Assembly: GCA_037189985.1 (NCBI GenBank)
Contig: JBBCJX010000012.1
Span: 62,001 to 126,000 of the forward strand
Reading direction: 5' to 3'
Length of the DNA stretch: 64,000 bases
DNA from: UBA2031 sp037189985
GTDB lineage: Bacteria > Pseudomonadota > Gammaproteobacteria > Pseudomonadales > Moraxellaceae
This document shows positions 37,564 to 46,478 of the stretch, piece after piece; the first letter of the stretch is position 1; every line of letters starts with the position of its first letter. Under the pieces are notes generated by a model. It worked only from the letters and a program-made list of their open reading frames with translations. It did not search any database and was not told the origin of the DNA. The position numbers and the translations under genes were made by a program.

Positions 37564-38177
37564 TGAAAAACACGGCAATGAAACGCACACTGATCCTGCT
37601 GCCGCTGGTAGCCGCCGGCCTGCTCGGCATCAATGGTTGCTCCACCGTGCAGTATGGCGATGCAACGGCTGTTGAAACCGTGAACACCGATTTCGGTTCC
37701 ACCGACCTGCAGATGATCGCGGAAAAAATGGTGGACGACCTGCTGGCCTCCCCGGCCATGGCCGAGATCGCCCCTTCAGGCAAGCGCCCCATCCTCTTCG
37801 TCGACACCATCAAGAACAAGACGCTGGAGCACATCGACACGGAATCCATCACCGACACCATTTCCACCAAGCTGCTGAACTCAGGCCGCTTCCGTTTCGT
37901 GGACATGACCAAGGTCGACGCCATTGCCAAGCAGCTCGACTACCAGAAGAACAGCGGCTTCGTGGATGAAGCCAAGTCGGTGCAGGTGGGTCGTCAGGTG
38001 GGCGCACAGTTCATGCTCTACGGCAACTTCGCCTCTATCCAGAAGACAGCCGGCTCCACCAAGGATGTCTATTACAAGTTCACCATGAAGCTCACCAATA
38101 TCGAGAGCGGCCTGGTGGAGTTCCAGAGCGAGAAGGAAATCCGCAAGACCAAGAAGAAATCCCTGCTTGGCGGCTGA
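37563..38177 (+). CDS. lpoB: Penicillin-binding protein activator LpoB-like lipoprotein
   Basis: LpoB is an outer-membrane lipoprotein that reaches through the peptidoglycan to stimulate the synthase PBP1b. The 204-residue product has a lipobox Cys in LLGINGCST and the LpoB core: FGSTDLQMIAEKMVDDLLAS, RPILFVDTIKNKTLEHIDT, GRFRFVDMTKVDAIAKQL and GAQFMLYGNFASI. The linker between lipid anchor and domain is short compared with the E. coli protein. It is the last gene of the cluster, followed by a terminator. Confidence 0.85.
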   Translation: MKNTAMKRTLILLPLVAAGLLGINGCSTVQYGDATAVETVNTDFGSTDLQMIAEKMVDDLLASPAMAEIAPSGKRPILFVDTIKNKTLEHIDTESITDTISTKLLNSGRFRFVDMTKVDAIAKQLDYQKNSGFVDEAKSVQVGRQVGAQFMLYGNFASIQKTAGSTKDVYYKFTMKLTNIESGLVEFQSEKEIRKTKKKSLLGG

Positions 38178-38190
38178 TACAGCCTGTTTG

Positions 38191-38220
38191 TGAAAAAGCC
38201 CGCAGATGCGGGCTTTTTCA
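38191..38220. terminator. Bidirectional terminator after lpoB
   Basis: Arms of 14 bases (TGAAAAAGCCCGCA and its complement) with a 2-base loop start 13 bases after lpoB, and lie 28 bases from the 3' end of the convergent gene. Confidence 0.9.
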
Positions 38221-38247
38221 TGTCTTTCTCACGAGTGGGGTCGGCCC

Positions 38248-39291
38248 TCACTCATCCTTGAGCGTGCACTCGTAATTGGCAGGATCACGCGTGCAACGGA
38301 TACGCTTGAGTATCTTCATCGTGCGTGGATCGTAGACACCGTCGTTCGTCAGCATGATGCGCGCCTCGCGCATCATCTTGGTGTACTTCTCCTTGTCTTC
38401 CGGCGACAGGTCCATCCACTTGTCTGCCGGAATGTCTTTCTCGGCCTGATGAATGGCTTCAAACGCCTTGGGCACCTGTGCCGCAATGTATTCACGGGCA
38501 AGCTGGCCGATATTGACGCCCTGCGGCATCTTGCTGCGGCGTATCAGGAAAGTGCCTGTCACGTTCACCAGCGGAAAGCGGTAGATCGCTCCCTTGGTGC
38601 CGATGCCCTTGTAAAGCTCCAGCGGTTTGTAGGCGATGGCCGGGCAGGCAATGATGTCGACCTGCCCGTTGTTGAACTTGCCGAAGAAGTTGCTGATGTC
38701 CGATGCTACCGGCTGGGCTCCCATGGCCTGTACCAGCTTGGCCTGGGAATGGTCCCACTCCAGCACCGCGACTTTCTTGCCGGCTGCCTTTTCCACGGAG
38801 TTGATGGCACGATCATTCACCATCACATAGGCCGCACCCAGCGGCACGATGCCGGCCACTTCGTAGTCGCCGGAGACCAGAAGATTGGCGACATTGGGTT
38901 TGGCCAGCAACTGCACCAGATCGTTGACCTGCTGGTATGACATCAGCCCGCCGATGGCATCAATGGAGCCGGCAAACTTCACGAACTGGCGGGCACGCAG
39001 GGAGGACATGTTCACGGCATCACACTGACCGACACGAAAACTCTCGGCCGCAATGCGCTCATCAATGAATGCCTGGAGTTGCAGGTCTATGCCCCATTTG
39101 CGCGCTTCCAGCGCCTGGTCCTTGGCCATCTGGTAGCCGGGACCACTTGCTCCGCCCGGATCAAAGATGCAGGTCTTGACCACTGTCAGTGGCTTGGCTG
39201 GCTGGACCGGGGCCGCGACGGCCTGGGGAACAAGAAAACCGGAAAAAGCAGCAAGGAGCGCTGCGACAGGAACACCAAACTTCGTGGACAT
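38248..39291 (-). CDS. Putative periplasmic solute-binding protein (DctP-like), paralogue 1
   Basis: The 347-residue product has a Sec signal peptide (VAALLAAFSGFLVPQAVA) and resembles a TRAP/DctP-type binding fold: KTCIFDPGGASGPGYQMAKD, MSSLRARQFVKFAGS, GIVPLGAAYVMVND, FGKFNNGQVDIIACPAIAYK. The C-terminus holds two conserved Cys (RIRCTRDPANYECTL). I recall an uncharacterised group called putative solute-binding proteins (DUF6091) with this pattern. No TRAP membrane subunits are encoded in the window. Its neighbour is a clear tandem duplicate. Confidence 0.68.
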   Translation of the reverse strand: MSTKFGVPVAALLAAFSGFLVPQAVAAPVQPAKPLTVVKTCIFDPGGASGPGYQMAKDQALEARKWGIDLQLQAFIDERIAAESFRVGQCDAVNMSSLRARQFVKFAGSIDAIGGLMSYQQVNDLVQLLAKPNVANLLVSGDYEVAGIVPLGAAYVMVNDRAINSVEKAAGKKVAVLEWDHSQAKLVQAMGAQPVASDISNFFGKFNNGQVDIIACPAIAYKPLELYKGIGTKGAIYRFPLVNVTGTFLIRRSKMPQGVNIGQLAREYIAAQVPKAFEAIHQAEKDIPADKWMDLSPEDKEKYTKMMREARIMLTNDGVYDPRTMKILKRIRCTRDPANYECTLKDE

Positions 39292-39407
39292 GATCAGCCT
39301 GCAGGGTTTTGCCGTGGAAAACCGGAAACGCTAAAGCAATCCCGCATGCAGACAAATACCGGGAACTATCATTCTGATTGACTGGATATCACGGCAGCTT
39401 GCCGGCT

Positions 39408-40448
39408 TCATTCATCCGGCAGCGTACATTCGGCGTTGCCGGGCTCATGCTTGCAGCGTATGCGCTTGAGCAGGCTCATCATGCGCGTATCGTAAATGCC
39501 TTCACGTGTCAGCAGCAGACGCGCCTCCCGCATCATGATGAGATAGCGCTTCTGGTCACCGGGCTCCAGCGCCATCCAGTAGTGGGATGGAATCTCCCTT
39601 TCCATCTGCTGGATCGCTGCTACCGCGGATGCCACCCGTGATGCGGCGTAGTCACGCGCGAGTTGGCCTATGTCCCGGCCTGCCGGCATCCGGCTGCGGC
39701 GCAGTACGAAGGAAGCCGTCACGTTCACCAAGGGAAAATGATAGATCGCACCTTTGCTTCCCAGCCCCCGGTGCAACTCCAGCGGCTTGAAGGCAATGGC
39801 CGGACAGGCAATGACGTCGACCTGTCCGTTGTTGAACTTGCCGAAGTAATCGCGGATATCCGACGCAACCGGGCGGGCGCCAAGTGCCCTGACCAGCTCA
39901 GCCTGGGAGCGATCCCAGTCCAGCACCGCGATTTTCTTGCCGGCTGCCGCCTCCACCGAATCGATGGTACGGTCATTCACCATCACATAGGCCGCGCCCA
40001 GCGGCACAATGCCCCCGACTTCGTAATCGCCTTCGATCATGAGGCGGCCCACTTTCGGATTGGCGAGCAGACGCACGAAATCTTCTACCTGCGGATAGGC
40101 CATGAGCCCGCCAATCGCGTCCACCGAGCCGGCAAATTTCACGAATTGACGTGCACGCAAAGAGGAAATCACTGCCGCATCACAGTCACCCGCCTTGAAA
40201 CTGTCTGCAGCTACCGTTTCATCCGTGAAAGCCCGCAAGTCAAGAACCATGCCCCACTTGCGCGCTTCAAGTGCTTGGTCACGTGCCATCAGATAAATGG
40301 GGCCTTGCTGCCCGGCAGGGTCAAAGACACAGGTTGTCACGTTCAACAACCCGTCGGTACCGATGCGGGCATCCGCACAGACCATGCCCGACACCGCAAG
40401 AAGCATGATGAAAAAAACGGCTGCGATATGCCGTTGCATGCTGGCCAT
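39408..40448 (-). CDS. Putative periplasmic solute-binding protein (DctP-like), paralogue 2
   Basis: The 346-residue product has a signal peptide (VFFIMLLAVSGMVCADA) and shares long identical words with paralogue 1, for example SSLRARQFVKFAGS, PLGAAYVMVNDR, ARPVASDI-like, FGKFNNGQVD and the Cys-containing C-terminus (RIRCKHEPGNAECTL). It lies directly upstream on the same strand with 116 bases between, a classic tandem duplication. Divergence is enough to suggest different ligands. No transport subunit is adjacent. Confidence 0.68.
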   Translation of the reverse strand: MASMQRHIAAVFFIMLLAVSGMVCADARIGTDGLLNVTTCVFDPAGQQGPIYLMARDQALEARKWGMVLDLRAFTDETVAADSFKAGDCDAAVISSLRARQFVKFAGSVDAIGGLMAYPQVEDFVRLLANPKVGRLMIEGDYEVGGIVPLGAAYVMVNDRTIDSVEAAAGKKIAVLDWDRSQAELVRALGARPVASDIRDYFGKFNNGQVDVIACPAIAFKPLELHRGLGSKGAIYHFPLVNVTASFVLRRSRMPAGRDIGQLARDYAASRVASAVAAIQQMEREIPSHYWMALEPGDQKRYLIMMREARLLLTREGIYDTRMMSLLKRIRCKHEPGNAECTLPDE

Positions 40449-40583
40449 GACTCACCTGTTGTTGTTTTTATCCGGCAGCACAAGCAAAGCCACCCTCCAC
40501 AGGAACGCTAATGGATTTCCCGGAACAGGCAATGTCGTCAAAAGCCAATCTGATTGACCCCGGATATTCCCTCTGCACGCACC

Positions 40584-40617
40584 ATGCAAAAGGCCCGGAT
40601 GACCGGGCCTTTTGCAT
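40584..40617 (-). terminator. Terminator downstream of the EF-hand-like gene
   Basis: Arms of 15 bases (ATGCAAAAGGCCCGG and its complement) with a 4-base loop lie 16 bases past the 3' end of the large minus-strand gene. The T-rich part of the arm suits minus-strand transcripts. Confidence 0.85.
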
Positions 40618-40632
40618 TCAGGGAGGATGGGA

Positions 40633-42783
40633 TCAGAAATGTATCCAGCCCTGCGTGTAAGCCCACCAGAGGCCACCGGCAGCAATGATCGCCAAAGAGA
40701 TCCAGAGCCAGCCCTGCTTCTTGCCGGCATAAGGATCACTCAGCGAGCGCTGTGCACCCTTGGGCAGTACGGCAAGCTGCGTCAGGGCAGTGCCGAAGGC
40801 GATATTGATGCGTGCCTCGGTATTCACGGCCCAACCGTTGGCATCAAGAATGGGGGCGAGGTTGCGCTTGCGCAGCTTGAACCAGGCCAACAGCATGGAA
40901 GGGCCAGAAACCAGCAGGATCACGCCGAGGAAGGCCAGTGGCATCTGCCACCACTTGAGCGAGAGAAAGCCTGCTGCCACGGCGGCCAGCATGGTGCCGA
41001 TGGCACCGATGGCCAGGCCGATGGCGGCAAAAATACCGGCGAACTTGGCAATGTCGAAAGGTGCCGCCGCAGGTGTGGCCGCCGCTGCCGGAGCAGGTGC
41101 TGCTGCCGGTACATTTTCCACGTGCGTTGCCGATGCCGTGACACCGGCAGCCGATTTTTCTTCGATGGCCTTGTCGCGCGAGGCAGCCATTTTCTGCATC
41201 TGGTCGGAGATCATCTTTCCGATGCGACGATACGGTGTCCAGAAAGCCTCGCGCACACTGATGGGATGCTCGATCAGCTTCACCACATGCGCATCCCAGT
41301 CCTGCCCTTGGCGATCATAGAAAATGCCATTGCGGCCGTTCATGAGCTTGCCGGCATCACCGGCAGTCACTGCTGCCACGATGGTCTTCTTTTCTTCCGA
41401 GCCCTTGCGACTGCATTCGCAGTACACGAGATAGCTGCCACTCGCACCGGCCATGGCACTGTGCTTGCCCAGATCGTTGACCTGCACGACCAAGTCACAG
41501 CTCTTACCATCGATATACAAGGTGCCTGCCTGGAAAATGGCTTTGTCATGCCCGGTATAAAAATCACGGAATGAAATGAAGTTGTTCAGCAAGGGAACCA
41601 GGTAGCGCTGGAAGCGCAGCAGCTTGTCGACATCCAGCAGGCTGGCAGCCTCGCCTTCGACGGCCTTGTCCTCAGCCACCAATGCCAGGAGCTTCTCGCG
41701 GAAATCGTTGCTGACAAGCCACTCGACGCGCGCAGGATCAAGCACATCGATGGCCTGCACGGGTTTTTCGGAAAGCCACAGGCGATGCGGTGCCACCTTG
41801 GCAGAAATCGTTTTCCAGTCCGACTCGGACAGGGATTTCTTTTCACCCAGCAACGGCGCCACGAGCTTCTCGCGGAAATCAGCCACGGCTGCCGTCCAGC
41901 CCGGATTCACTCCCTCCAGCAGCGGCAAGTCGCGCCCGGCCACGACATTGGCCAGCGGGAGGCGGGCAGCCTCTGTCGTACTGGCAAGATCCTGTGCCGC
42001 AAGACGGGTCAGTTCGGCCTCTTCTCCGTTCATGAGAGCGCCGGCACGCGGATCAAATGCTGCCATGCGTACACGATTGAAGAAGTCCTCTATTTTCCCG
42101 TAGAGGTCGGCCAGAGTGGCAATGGCAGTCGCACTGGCATCACCCAGTGGCAACAGGGAGGCATCGGCCTGGCTGCGCTTTTTCCAGGTGAGCAAGGCAT
42201 CGGCCTGAAGAAAGAATTCGTTGATCTTTTCTTCGGAGATGGCAGCTTCGCCGCTGCGATCTTTTTCCGAGCCCAGCGCCTTGATGATGTCTTCGATGGC
42301 CAGCTTGATTTCATCATCCTGTGTCATGCTGGCCGGCACGAGGCCATCGCCGTTGGGTTTTTCCGGTGGAAAGACCTTGGCAAGATCATCCGTATCCAGC
42401 ACGGAAAGCGTTTTTGCATCCGGCTTTCCGGTATTGGTGAGCAGGCGCTGGGCCGATGCCGCCAGATGGCGGCCTGCTTCAGAATCATTCAGTGCAGAGA
42501 GCGGAAAATCTTCACCCGAAAACAGCACCTTTGGACTGGACAGTACCGACAACGTCCACTCGACTGCATTCAGCAACTCAGGTGCGCGGATGCGGCCATC
42601 CTTGTCGGCATCGATGTATTCAAGCGTACGTGCATCGAACTCCAGTCCCTTGACCGGACAGGCCAGCGCAGCCCAGAGCTTCTGGTCCAGATTGCGCAGG
42701 TCGGCCAGATCGGCAGGCTCGTCCAGCCTTACCTGGTCAAAACCGCCAGAGCGGAAAAAACGCCATTGATGGGAAGCTGCCAT
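40633..42783 (-). CDS. Large EF-hand-like protein with C-terminal membrane helices
   Basis: The 716-residue product is of unknown function. Near residue 55 it has a canonical EF-hand loop, DADKDGRIRAPE, with further acidic loops (NDSEAG, DTDDLAKVF). A large soluble region to about 540 includes FISFRDFYTGHDKAIFQAGTLY and RRIGKMISDQMQKMA. An Ala/Pro-rich linker at about 555-580 leads to three to four transmembrane helices (IFAAIGLAIGAIGTMLAAV, MPLAFLGVILLVSGPSML, WLWISLAIIAAGGLWWAY). No signal peptide, so the large domain should be cytosolic. I chose the ATG giving MAASHQWRFF, with AGGAGT upstream, over one 24 codons earlier. Confidence 0.75.
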   Translation of the reverse strand: MAASHQWRFFRSGGFDQVRLDEPADLADLRNLDQKLWAALACPVKGLEFDARTLEYIDADKDGRIRAPELLNAVEWTLSVLSSPKVLFSGEDFPLSALNDSEAGRHLAASAQRLLTNTGKPDAKTLSVLDTDDLAKVFPPEKPNGDGLVPASMTQDDEIKLAIEDIIKALGSEKDRSGEAAISEEKINEFFLQADALLTWKKRSQADASLLPLGDASATAIATLADLYGKIEDFFNRVRMAAFDPRAGALMNGEEAELTRLAAQDLASTTEAARLPLANVVAGRDLPLLEGVNPGWTAAVADFREKLVAPLLGEKKSLSESDWKTISAKVAPHRLWLSEKPVQAIDVLDPARVEWLVSNDFREKLLALVAEDKAVEGEAASLLDVDKLLRFQRYLVPLLNNFISFRDFYTGHDKAIFQAGTLYIDGKSCDLVVQVNDLGKHSAMAGASGSYLVYCECSRKGSEEKKTIVAAVTAGDAGKLMNGRNGIFYDRQGQDWDAHVVKLIEHPISVREAFWTPYRRIGKMISDQMQKMAASRDKAIEEKSAAGVTASATHVENVPAAAPAPAAAATPAAAPFDIAKFAGIFAAIGLAIGAIGTMLAAVAAGFLSLKWWQMPLAFLGVILLVSGPSMLLAWFKLRKRNLAPILDANGWAVNTEARINIAFGTALTQLAVLPKGAQRSLSDPYAGKKQGWLWISLAIIAAGGLWWAYTQGWIHF

Positions 42784-42920
42784 GAAGGACTCCTGTTTCT
42801 GAATCAATGAAGGCTGTTGAACGGCAGCAGGCCAGGCACGGGCCTGAAGCGCCATGATACGGTTCGGCGAAAGGTTGAGAGGTTAGAAGAGGGGCCGTAC
42901 CGGCTCAAGCAGGAAGGCAC

Positions 42921-43943
42921 TCAATCTGCCAGCATTTTCGACAAGGCATCATGGACCGCCTGACGCAGGTCGGCACGCTCGTTGGCAAGCTGGTGAGAGG
43001 CTTCCGGCAGCAACACGTCATGCTCCACACGGAAGTGGCTGCGCACAAAACGGTTGTTGTAGGCCCACTCCACGGTTTCGTCTCGTCCTCCCTGCACCAG
43101 CAGCACCGGCCAGTCGCAGGCCGGCAGGCGCGCCATGCGCGTGACCCAGCGCCGCAACGCACCTATCCAGCCCATGGGTACCCAGCGCGCCTGCAAGGGG
43201 TCTTTTTCACTGACGAAACTGAGGTAATCCAGATCACTGCTGTTACGCCGGAAAACACGGGGCACGGCCGGGCGGAAGCGGTGGATCAGGCCATAACCGA
43301 AACGTATCTGCCACCATTGCGCGGGACGCAGCAAAGGCGCCAGCAGCAAGGCCTTGCGGAAAGCAGGAGCACGGCCACTGATGCAAGCGCTCAGGCCGTG
43401 GTCCATGGCAATGGCTCCTCCCATGCTGAGGCCAACCACATGGAAGGGCTGGGGAAGCTCACCACCATAGAGCGCCAGTGCTTCGTCCAGCACCTGCTGG
43501 TAATCCGCGAAGTCGGGAATGTCTGCACGCGCGCCACTGGAAAAACCGTGGCCAGGCTGGTCATAGATGAACACAGCATGGCCACGCTCCAGACAGTCAC
43601 GCATGAGATGACGATAGAGCCCGGAATGATCGAGATAGCCATGCAGGAAAAAAACCGTACCGCGCGCATTCGCGGGCAGGAAGACATGGGCCGCAATACG
43701 GTAGCCGCAGGCTTCGTACCACCCTTGGTAATGGCGCACCCCGGGCAGTGCGTGCTCAAGGTCAATGCCGTAAAAGCGCACATAATCGGCAATGGCGCCA
43801 TGCAGGGGGGCATAGACCGCAAGATCCAGCTTGCGCATGGCTTGCTGCACAGCCTCGATGTCCAGTCCGGCAACAGGGGCGTCAGGAGACAGTGCCACGC
43901 CGGGAACCAACTCAGGGGCTGATGAAGTCTGATCGGATGTCAT
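42921..43943 (-). CDS. Alpha/beta hydrolase (serine hydrolase)
   Basis: The 340-residue product has the oxyanion-loop FFLHGYLDHSG, the nucleophile elbow GLSMGG, the acid in VQGGRDETVEW and the catalytic His in LPEASHQLANE. It resembles lysophospholipase-like hydrolases (COG2267), but with an N-terminal extension of about 60 residues. No signal peptide, so it should be cytosolic. Its divergent neighbour is cobB, 61 bases away. The substrate is not evident. Confidence 0.85.
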   Translation of the reverse strand: MTSDQTSSAPELVPGVALSPDAPVAGLDIEAVQQAMRKLDLAVYAPLHGAIADYVRFYGIDLEHALPGVRHYQGWYEACGYRIAAHVFLPANARGTVFFLHGYLDHSGLYRHLMRDCLERGHAVFIYDQPGHGFSSGARADIPDFADYQQVLDEALALYGGELPQPFHVVGLSMGGAIAMDHGLSACISGRAPAFRKALLLAPLLRPAQWWQIRFGYGLIHRFRPAVPRVFRRNSSDLDYLSFVSEKDPLQARWVPMGWIGALRRWVTRMARLPACDWPVLLVQGGRDETVEWAYNNRFVRSHFRVEHDVLLPEASHQLANERADLRQAVHDALSKMLAD

Positions 43944-44004
43944 GCAGCCTCCGTGGCAAGGACAATGAAAGCTTTATAGCATGCTCGCAAGGACAGGAGT
44001 GGGC

Positions 44005-44724
44005 ATGAAGAAACATCACCGTATCGTCATACTGACCGGTGCCGGCATTTCTGCCGAAAGCGGCATCCGTACCTTCCGGGCCGCCGACGGGCTCTGGGAA
44101 GACCATCGCATCGAAGATGTGGCCACACCCGAGGCCTTCGAGCGAGACCCCATGCTCGTGCAGCGCTTCTACAACCTGCGCCGTGCACAGCTGCACGATC
44201 CGGCCATACAGCCGAATGCCGCACACCTTGCACTCGCCAGGCTGGAGCAGGAATTTGCAGGAGGGTTCCTGCTGGTGACACAGAATGTGGACAACCTGCA
44301 TGAGCGTGCCGGCTCGAAAAACCTCCTGCACATGCACGGCGAACTCCTCTCCATATTCTGCCGCCGCACCGGCCAGCGCTTTCGCACGGACGGGGACATC
44401 CTGCCTGCACAGCGCTGCGATTGTTGTCATGAAACAGGGACACTGCGGCCGGACATCGTATGGTTTGGTGAAATCCCTTACAGCATGGATCGCATCCAGG
44501 AGGCTCTGGAAAACTGCACACTTTTCCTGGCCATCGGGACTTCCGGCAATGTTTATCCGGCTGCCGGTTTTGTGCAGCAGGCTCGACTGGCAGGCGCCGG
44601 TACCGTGGAAATCAATCTGGAGCCATCACGGGTTGGCACGGCTTTTCACGAGCACCTGTATGGAAGGGCCGGCGAAACAGTACCCACCTTTGTCTCCCGC
44701 CTCCTGGCCGATACCGCTGCCTGA
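44005..44724 (+). CDS. cobB: NAD-dependent protein deacylase CobB (sirtuin)
   Basis: Sirtuins remove acyl groups from lysines with NAD. The 239-residue product has the NAD-binding GAGISAESGI, the class III pair Tyr and Arg in RFYNLRRAQ, which marks desuccinylase or demalonylase activity, TQNVDNLHERAG, the catalytic His in HMHGEL, and the ending IGTSGNVYPAAGF. The zinc site keeps three or four Cys (FCRRTG, QRCDCCHETG). I chose the ATG giving MKKHHRIV, with AGGAG 6 bases upstream. It is divergent from the hydrolase. Confidence 0.92.
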   Translation: MKKHHRIVILTGAGISAESGIRTFRAADGLWEDHRIEDVATPEAFERDPMLVQRFYNLRRAQLHDPAIQPNAAHLALARLEQEFAGGFLLVTQNVDNLHERAGSKNLLHMHGELLSIFCRRTGQRFRTDGDILPAQRCDCCHETGTLRPDIVWFGEIPYSMDRIQEALENCTLFLAIGTSGNVYPAAGFVQQARLAGAGTVEINLEPSRVGTAFHEHLYGRAGETVPTFVSRLLADTAA

Positions 44725-44731
44725 ACCGGTA

Positions 44732-45115
44732 TCAGTCCGTGCTGCGACGACCACCACTGGAACGGCGATCAGGCTGGATCGCGGCACCGCGGCGCACCTC
44801 ACGACGCTCTCTCGCCTTGCGCCTTCCACCTCGTCGGCGCTCGATGCCATCCCAGGCTGAGGCCGGAATGCCCGGCATGTCCGCCGTCAGCAACTCCAGA
44901 TGGGTGACAAGGCCAGCCTCGGCCAGCACCTCGAGATAGCGGTTACCGTCATCCCGGCTGATGCTGCGCTTGATGACGGAAGGCGGCGAAGAAAGCAGCA
45001 CGCGAATGCGCGGCAAGGTAACCCCGAAAAGCTGGGCAAGGTTGACGGTTACTTCGGCAGCATCAATGCCGGGCAGGTATTGTCCGCGAAAGACGAGGCG
45101 GTATCGGTCTGACAT
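44732..45115 (-). CDS. Small protein with regulatory-like N-terminal domain and Arg-rich tail
   Basis: The 127-residue product begins YRLVFRGQYLPGIDAAEVTVNLAQL, followed by RIRVLLSSPPSVIKRSISRD and YLEVLAEAG, a small alpha/beta domain that also precedes DUF805-like membrane domains in other proteins. The C-terminal 40 residues are Arg-rich (ERRRGGRRKARERREVRRG, then DRRSSGGRRS), with no membrane helix. Such Arg tracts can bind nucleic acid or act as flexible linkers; role unknown. It converges with cobB, and lies just 5' of the chemosensory operon's end without sharing it clearly. Confidence 0.6.
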   Translation of the reverse strand: MSDRYRLVFRGQYLPGIDAAEVTVNLAQLFGVTLPRIRVLLSSPPSVIKRSISRDDGNRYLEVLAEAGLVTHLELLTADMPGIPASAWDGIERRRGGRRKARERREVRRGAAIQPDRRSSGGRRSTD

Positions 45116-45234
45116 GGCATCCCTTCATTCTTGTTATTGGCAGGCACGATCCAGTGCCTGAGGGTCTGTTGGCAGCATGGCCAACGCGCCCTAGGGTATG
45201 CCGTGATAACAGGGATGCAAAGAGGGTCAGGAGG

Positions 45235-45663
45235 TCAGTCGTCTACCAGCATGATGTGCAAGGGCTCTCCCTCACTGCTGAAGGCAACCGCCTGGCCAGA
45301 CCTGGGAGGATGCCAGTCGGCATGAAAGTGCGGCAGCCCCAGCTTGCTGGGTGAGGGCAGCAGTGCCTTCACGTTGCCGCCGATGATGTTGGCGATCTCG
45401 CCCAGCGCATCCGACCACAAGGCTTCACGCATTTCTTCGCTGTCACACTGGAACATGGCGGCAGCCACACGCTGTGCCAGCCGCTGTGAACAGCAGACCA
45501 CCACAACGCCGTTCCAGGCACCCTCAATCGAAATGGAAGCAGCACACTCGCAAACATCGGGCTCGCCCGAAGCACGGGCCAGTGGAATGTCCAGGAATCC
45601 TGTCCAGACATTCTCCGTGATGTCACTGATGTGCTCCTGCTCAGGCATATTCATCAGCATCAT
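45235..45663 (-). CDS. cheX: CheX-like phosphatase
   Basis: The 142-residue product belongs to the CheC/CheX/FliY group that dephosphorylates CheY-P. The signature is the ExxN motif, here DALGEIANIIGGNVK (Glu89, Asn92), with the second strand pattern ISIEGAWNGVVVVCCS. It is the last gene of the chemosensory operon and overlaps cheR by 4 bases (ATGATG start). A CheX-type enzyme instead of CheZ is unusual for many gammaproteobacteria and gives the system its own signal-terminating step. Confidence 0.82.
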   Translation of the reverse strand: MMLMNMPEQEHISDITENVWTGFLDIPLARASGEPDVCECAASISIEGAWNGVVVVCCSQRLAQRVAAAMFQCDSEEMREALWSDALGEIANIIGGNVKALLPSPSKLGLPHFHADWHPPRSGQAVAFSSEGEPLHIMLVDD

Positions 45664-46478
45664 TGCTCTCCCCGCAAATAATAGTAGCAGGCGCGGTTGC
45701 TGATGCTGGGATGAAAGTCATCCACCACCCCCAGCGGCGACTCGCTGCCCCCCAGAAACAGGAAACCGTCTTCATGCATGGTTTGTTGTACCCGTTGCAA
45801 TACGTCACGCCGGGTAGCGGTATCAAAATAAATCAGGACATTGCGCAACAGTACAATGTCGAAAACCGGTAACTCCGGCCATGACTCCACCAGGTTTATT
45901 TCCTGGAAGCTCACCATCCTGCGCAGCTCCGGACCGATTTCCCACTCCAGCCCGACACGCCTAAAATGCATGGCCAGATCACGTGCCGGCAAGCCACGGT
46001 TCACCTCCATATGGCTGTAGCGGCCACTTCGTGCACGTGCCAGTGCCGTAAGGGAAAAATCGCTCCCCATGATCTGTACATCCCATCCCGCAAGCTCGGG
46101 TATCTGGCTGACCAGCAACGCCACACTCCAGACCTCCTGCCCCGTGGCGCAGGCTGCACACCAGATGCGTAACGAACGCTGACTGGCACGGCGCTGCAGC
46201 AATGCCGGAATGACATCTTCACGCAGCGAATCGAACAGCCAGGGATCACGAAAGAAATAGGTCTCCTGTATGGCCATGGCATCCGCCACATTGGCAATCA
46301 TGGCAGAGTCACCCATGCGCAATGACTGCAGCAGGCTTTCGGTTGGCATGCCGCGATCCTTCAGGAGGCGCTGCATGCGGTTTTCCACCAGATAACGTTT
46401 CTCCGGCTCGAACACCATACCGGTATGCCGGTTCACAGAGTGCAGGATCATGGCAATGTCCTCTTCCGTGAACATCAC
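45660..46478 (-). CDS. cheR: Chemotaxis protein methyltransferase CheR
   Basis: CheR methylates glutamates on the receptor with SAM, giving adaptation. The 272-residue product has the N-terminal helical domain, RIWCAACATGQEVWSVALL as SAM motif I, ALARARSGRYSHMEVNRGL and FDIVLLRNVLIYFD as the Rossmann core, and the C-terminal LGVVDDFHPSISN. The full length supports an active enzyme. It overlaps cheB by 4 bases on one side and cheX by 4 on the other. Confidence 0.93.
   Translation of the reverse strand: MMFTEEDIAMILHSVNRHTGMVFEPEKRYLVENRMQRLLKDRGMPTESLLQSLRMGDSAMIANVADAMAIQETYFFRDPWLFDSLREDVIPALLQRRASQRSLRIWCAACATGQEVWSVALLVSQIPELAGWDVQIMGSDFSLTALARARSGRYSHMEVNRGLPARDLAMHFRRVGLEWEIGPELRRMVSFQEINLVESWPELPVFDIVLLRNVLIYFDTATRRDVLQRVQQTMHEDGFLFLGGSESPLGVVDDFHPSISNRACYYYLRGEQ

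Noticed and set aside
41785..42810. A 341-codon frame opposite the EF-hand-like gene
   Set aside because: Composition follows the sense gene's third-position bias; no conserved domain seen.
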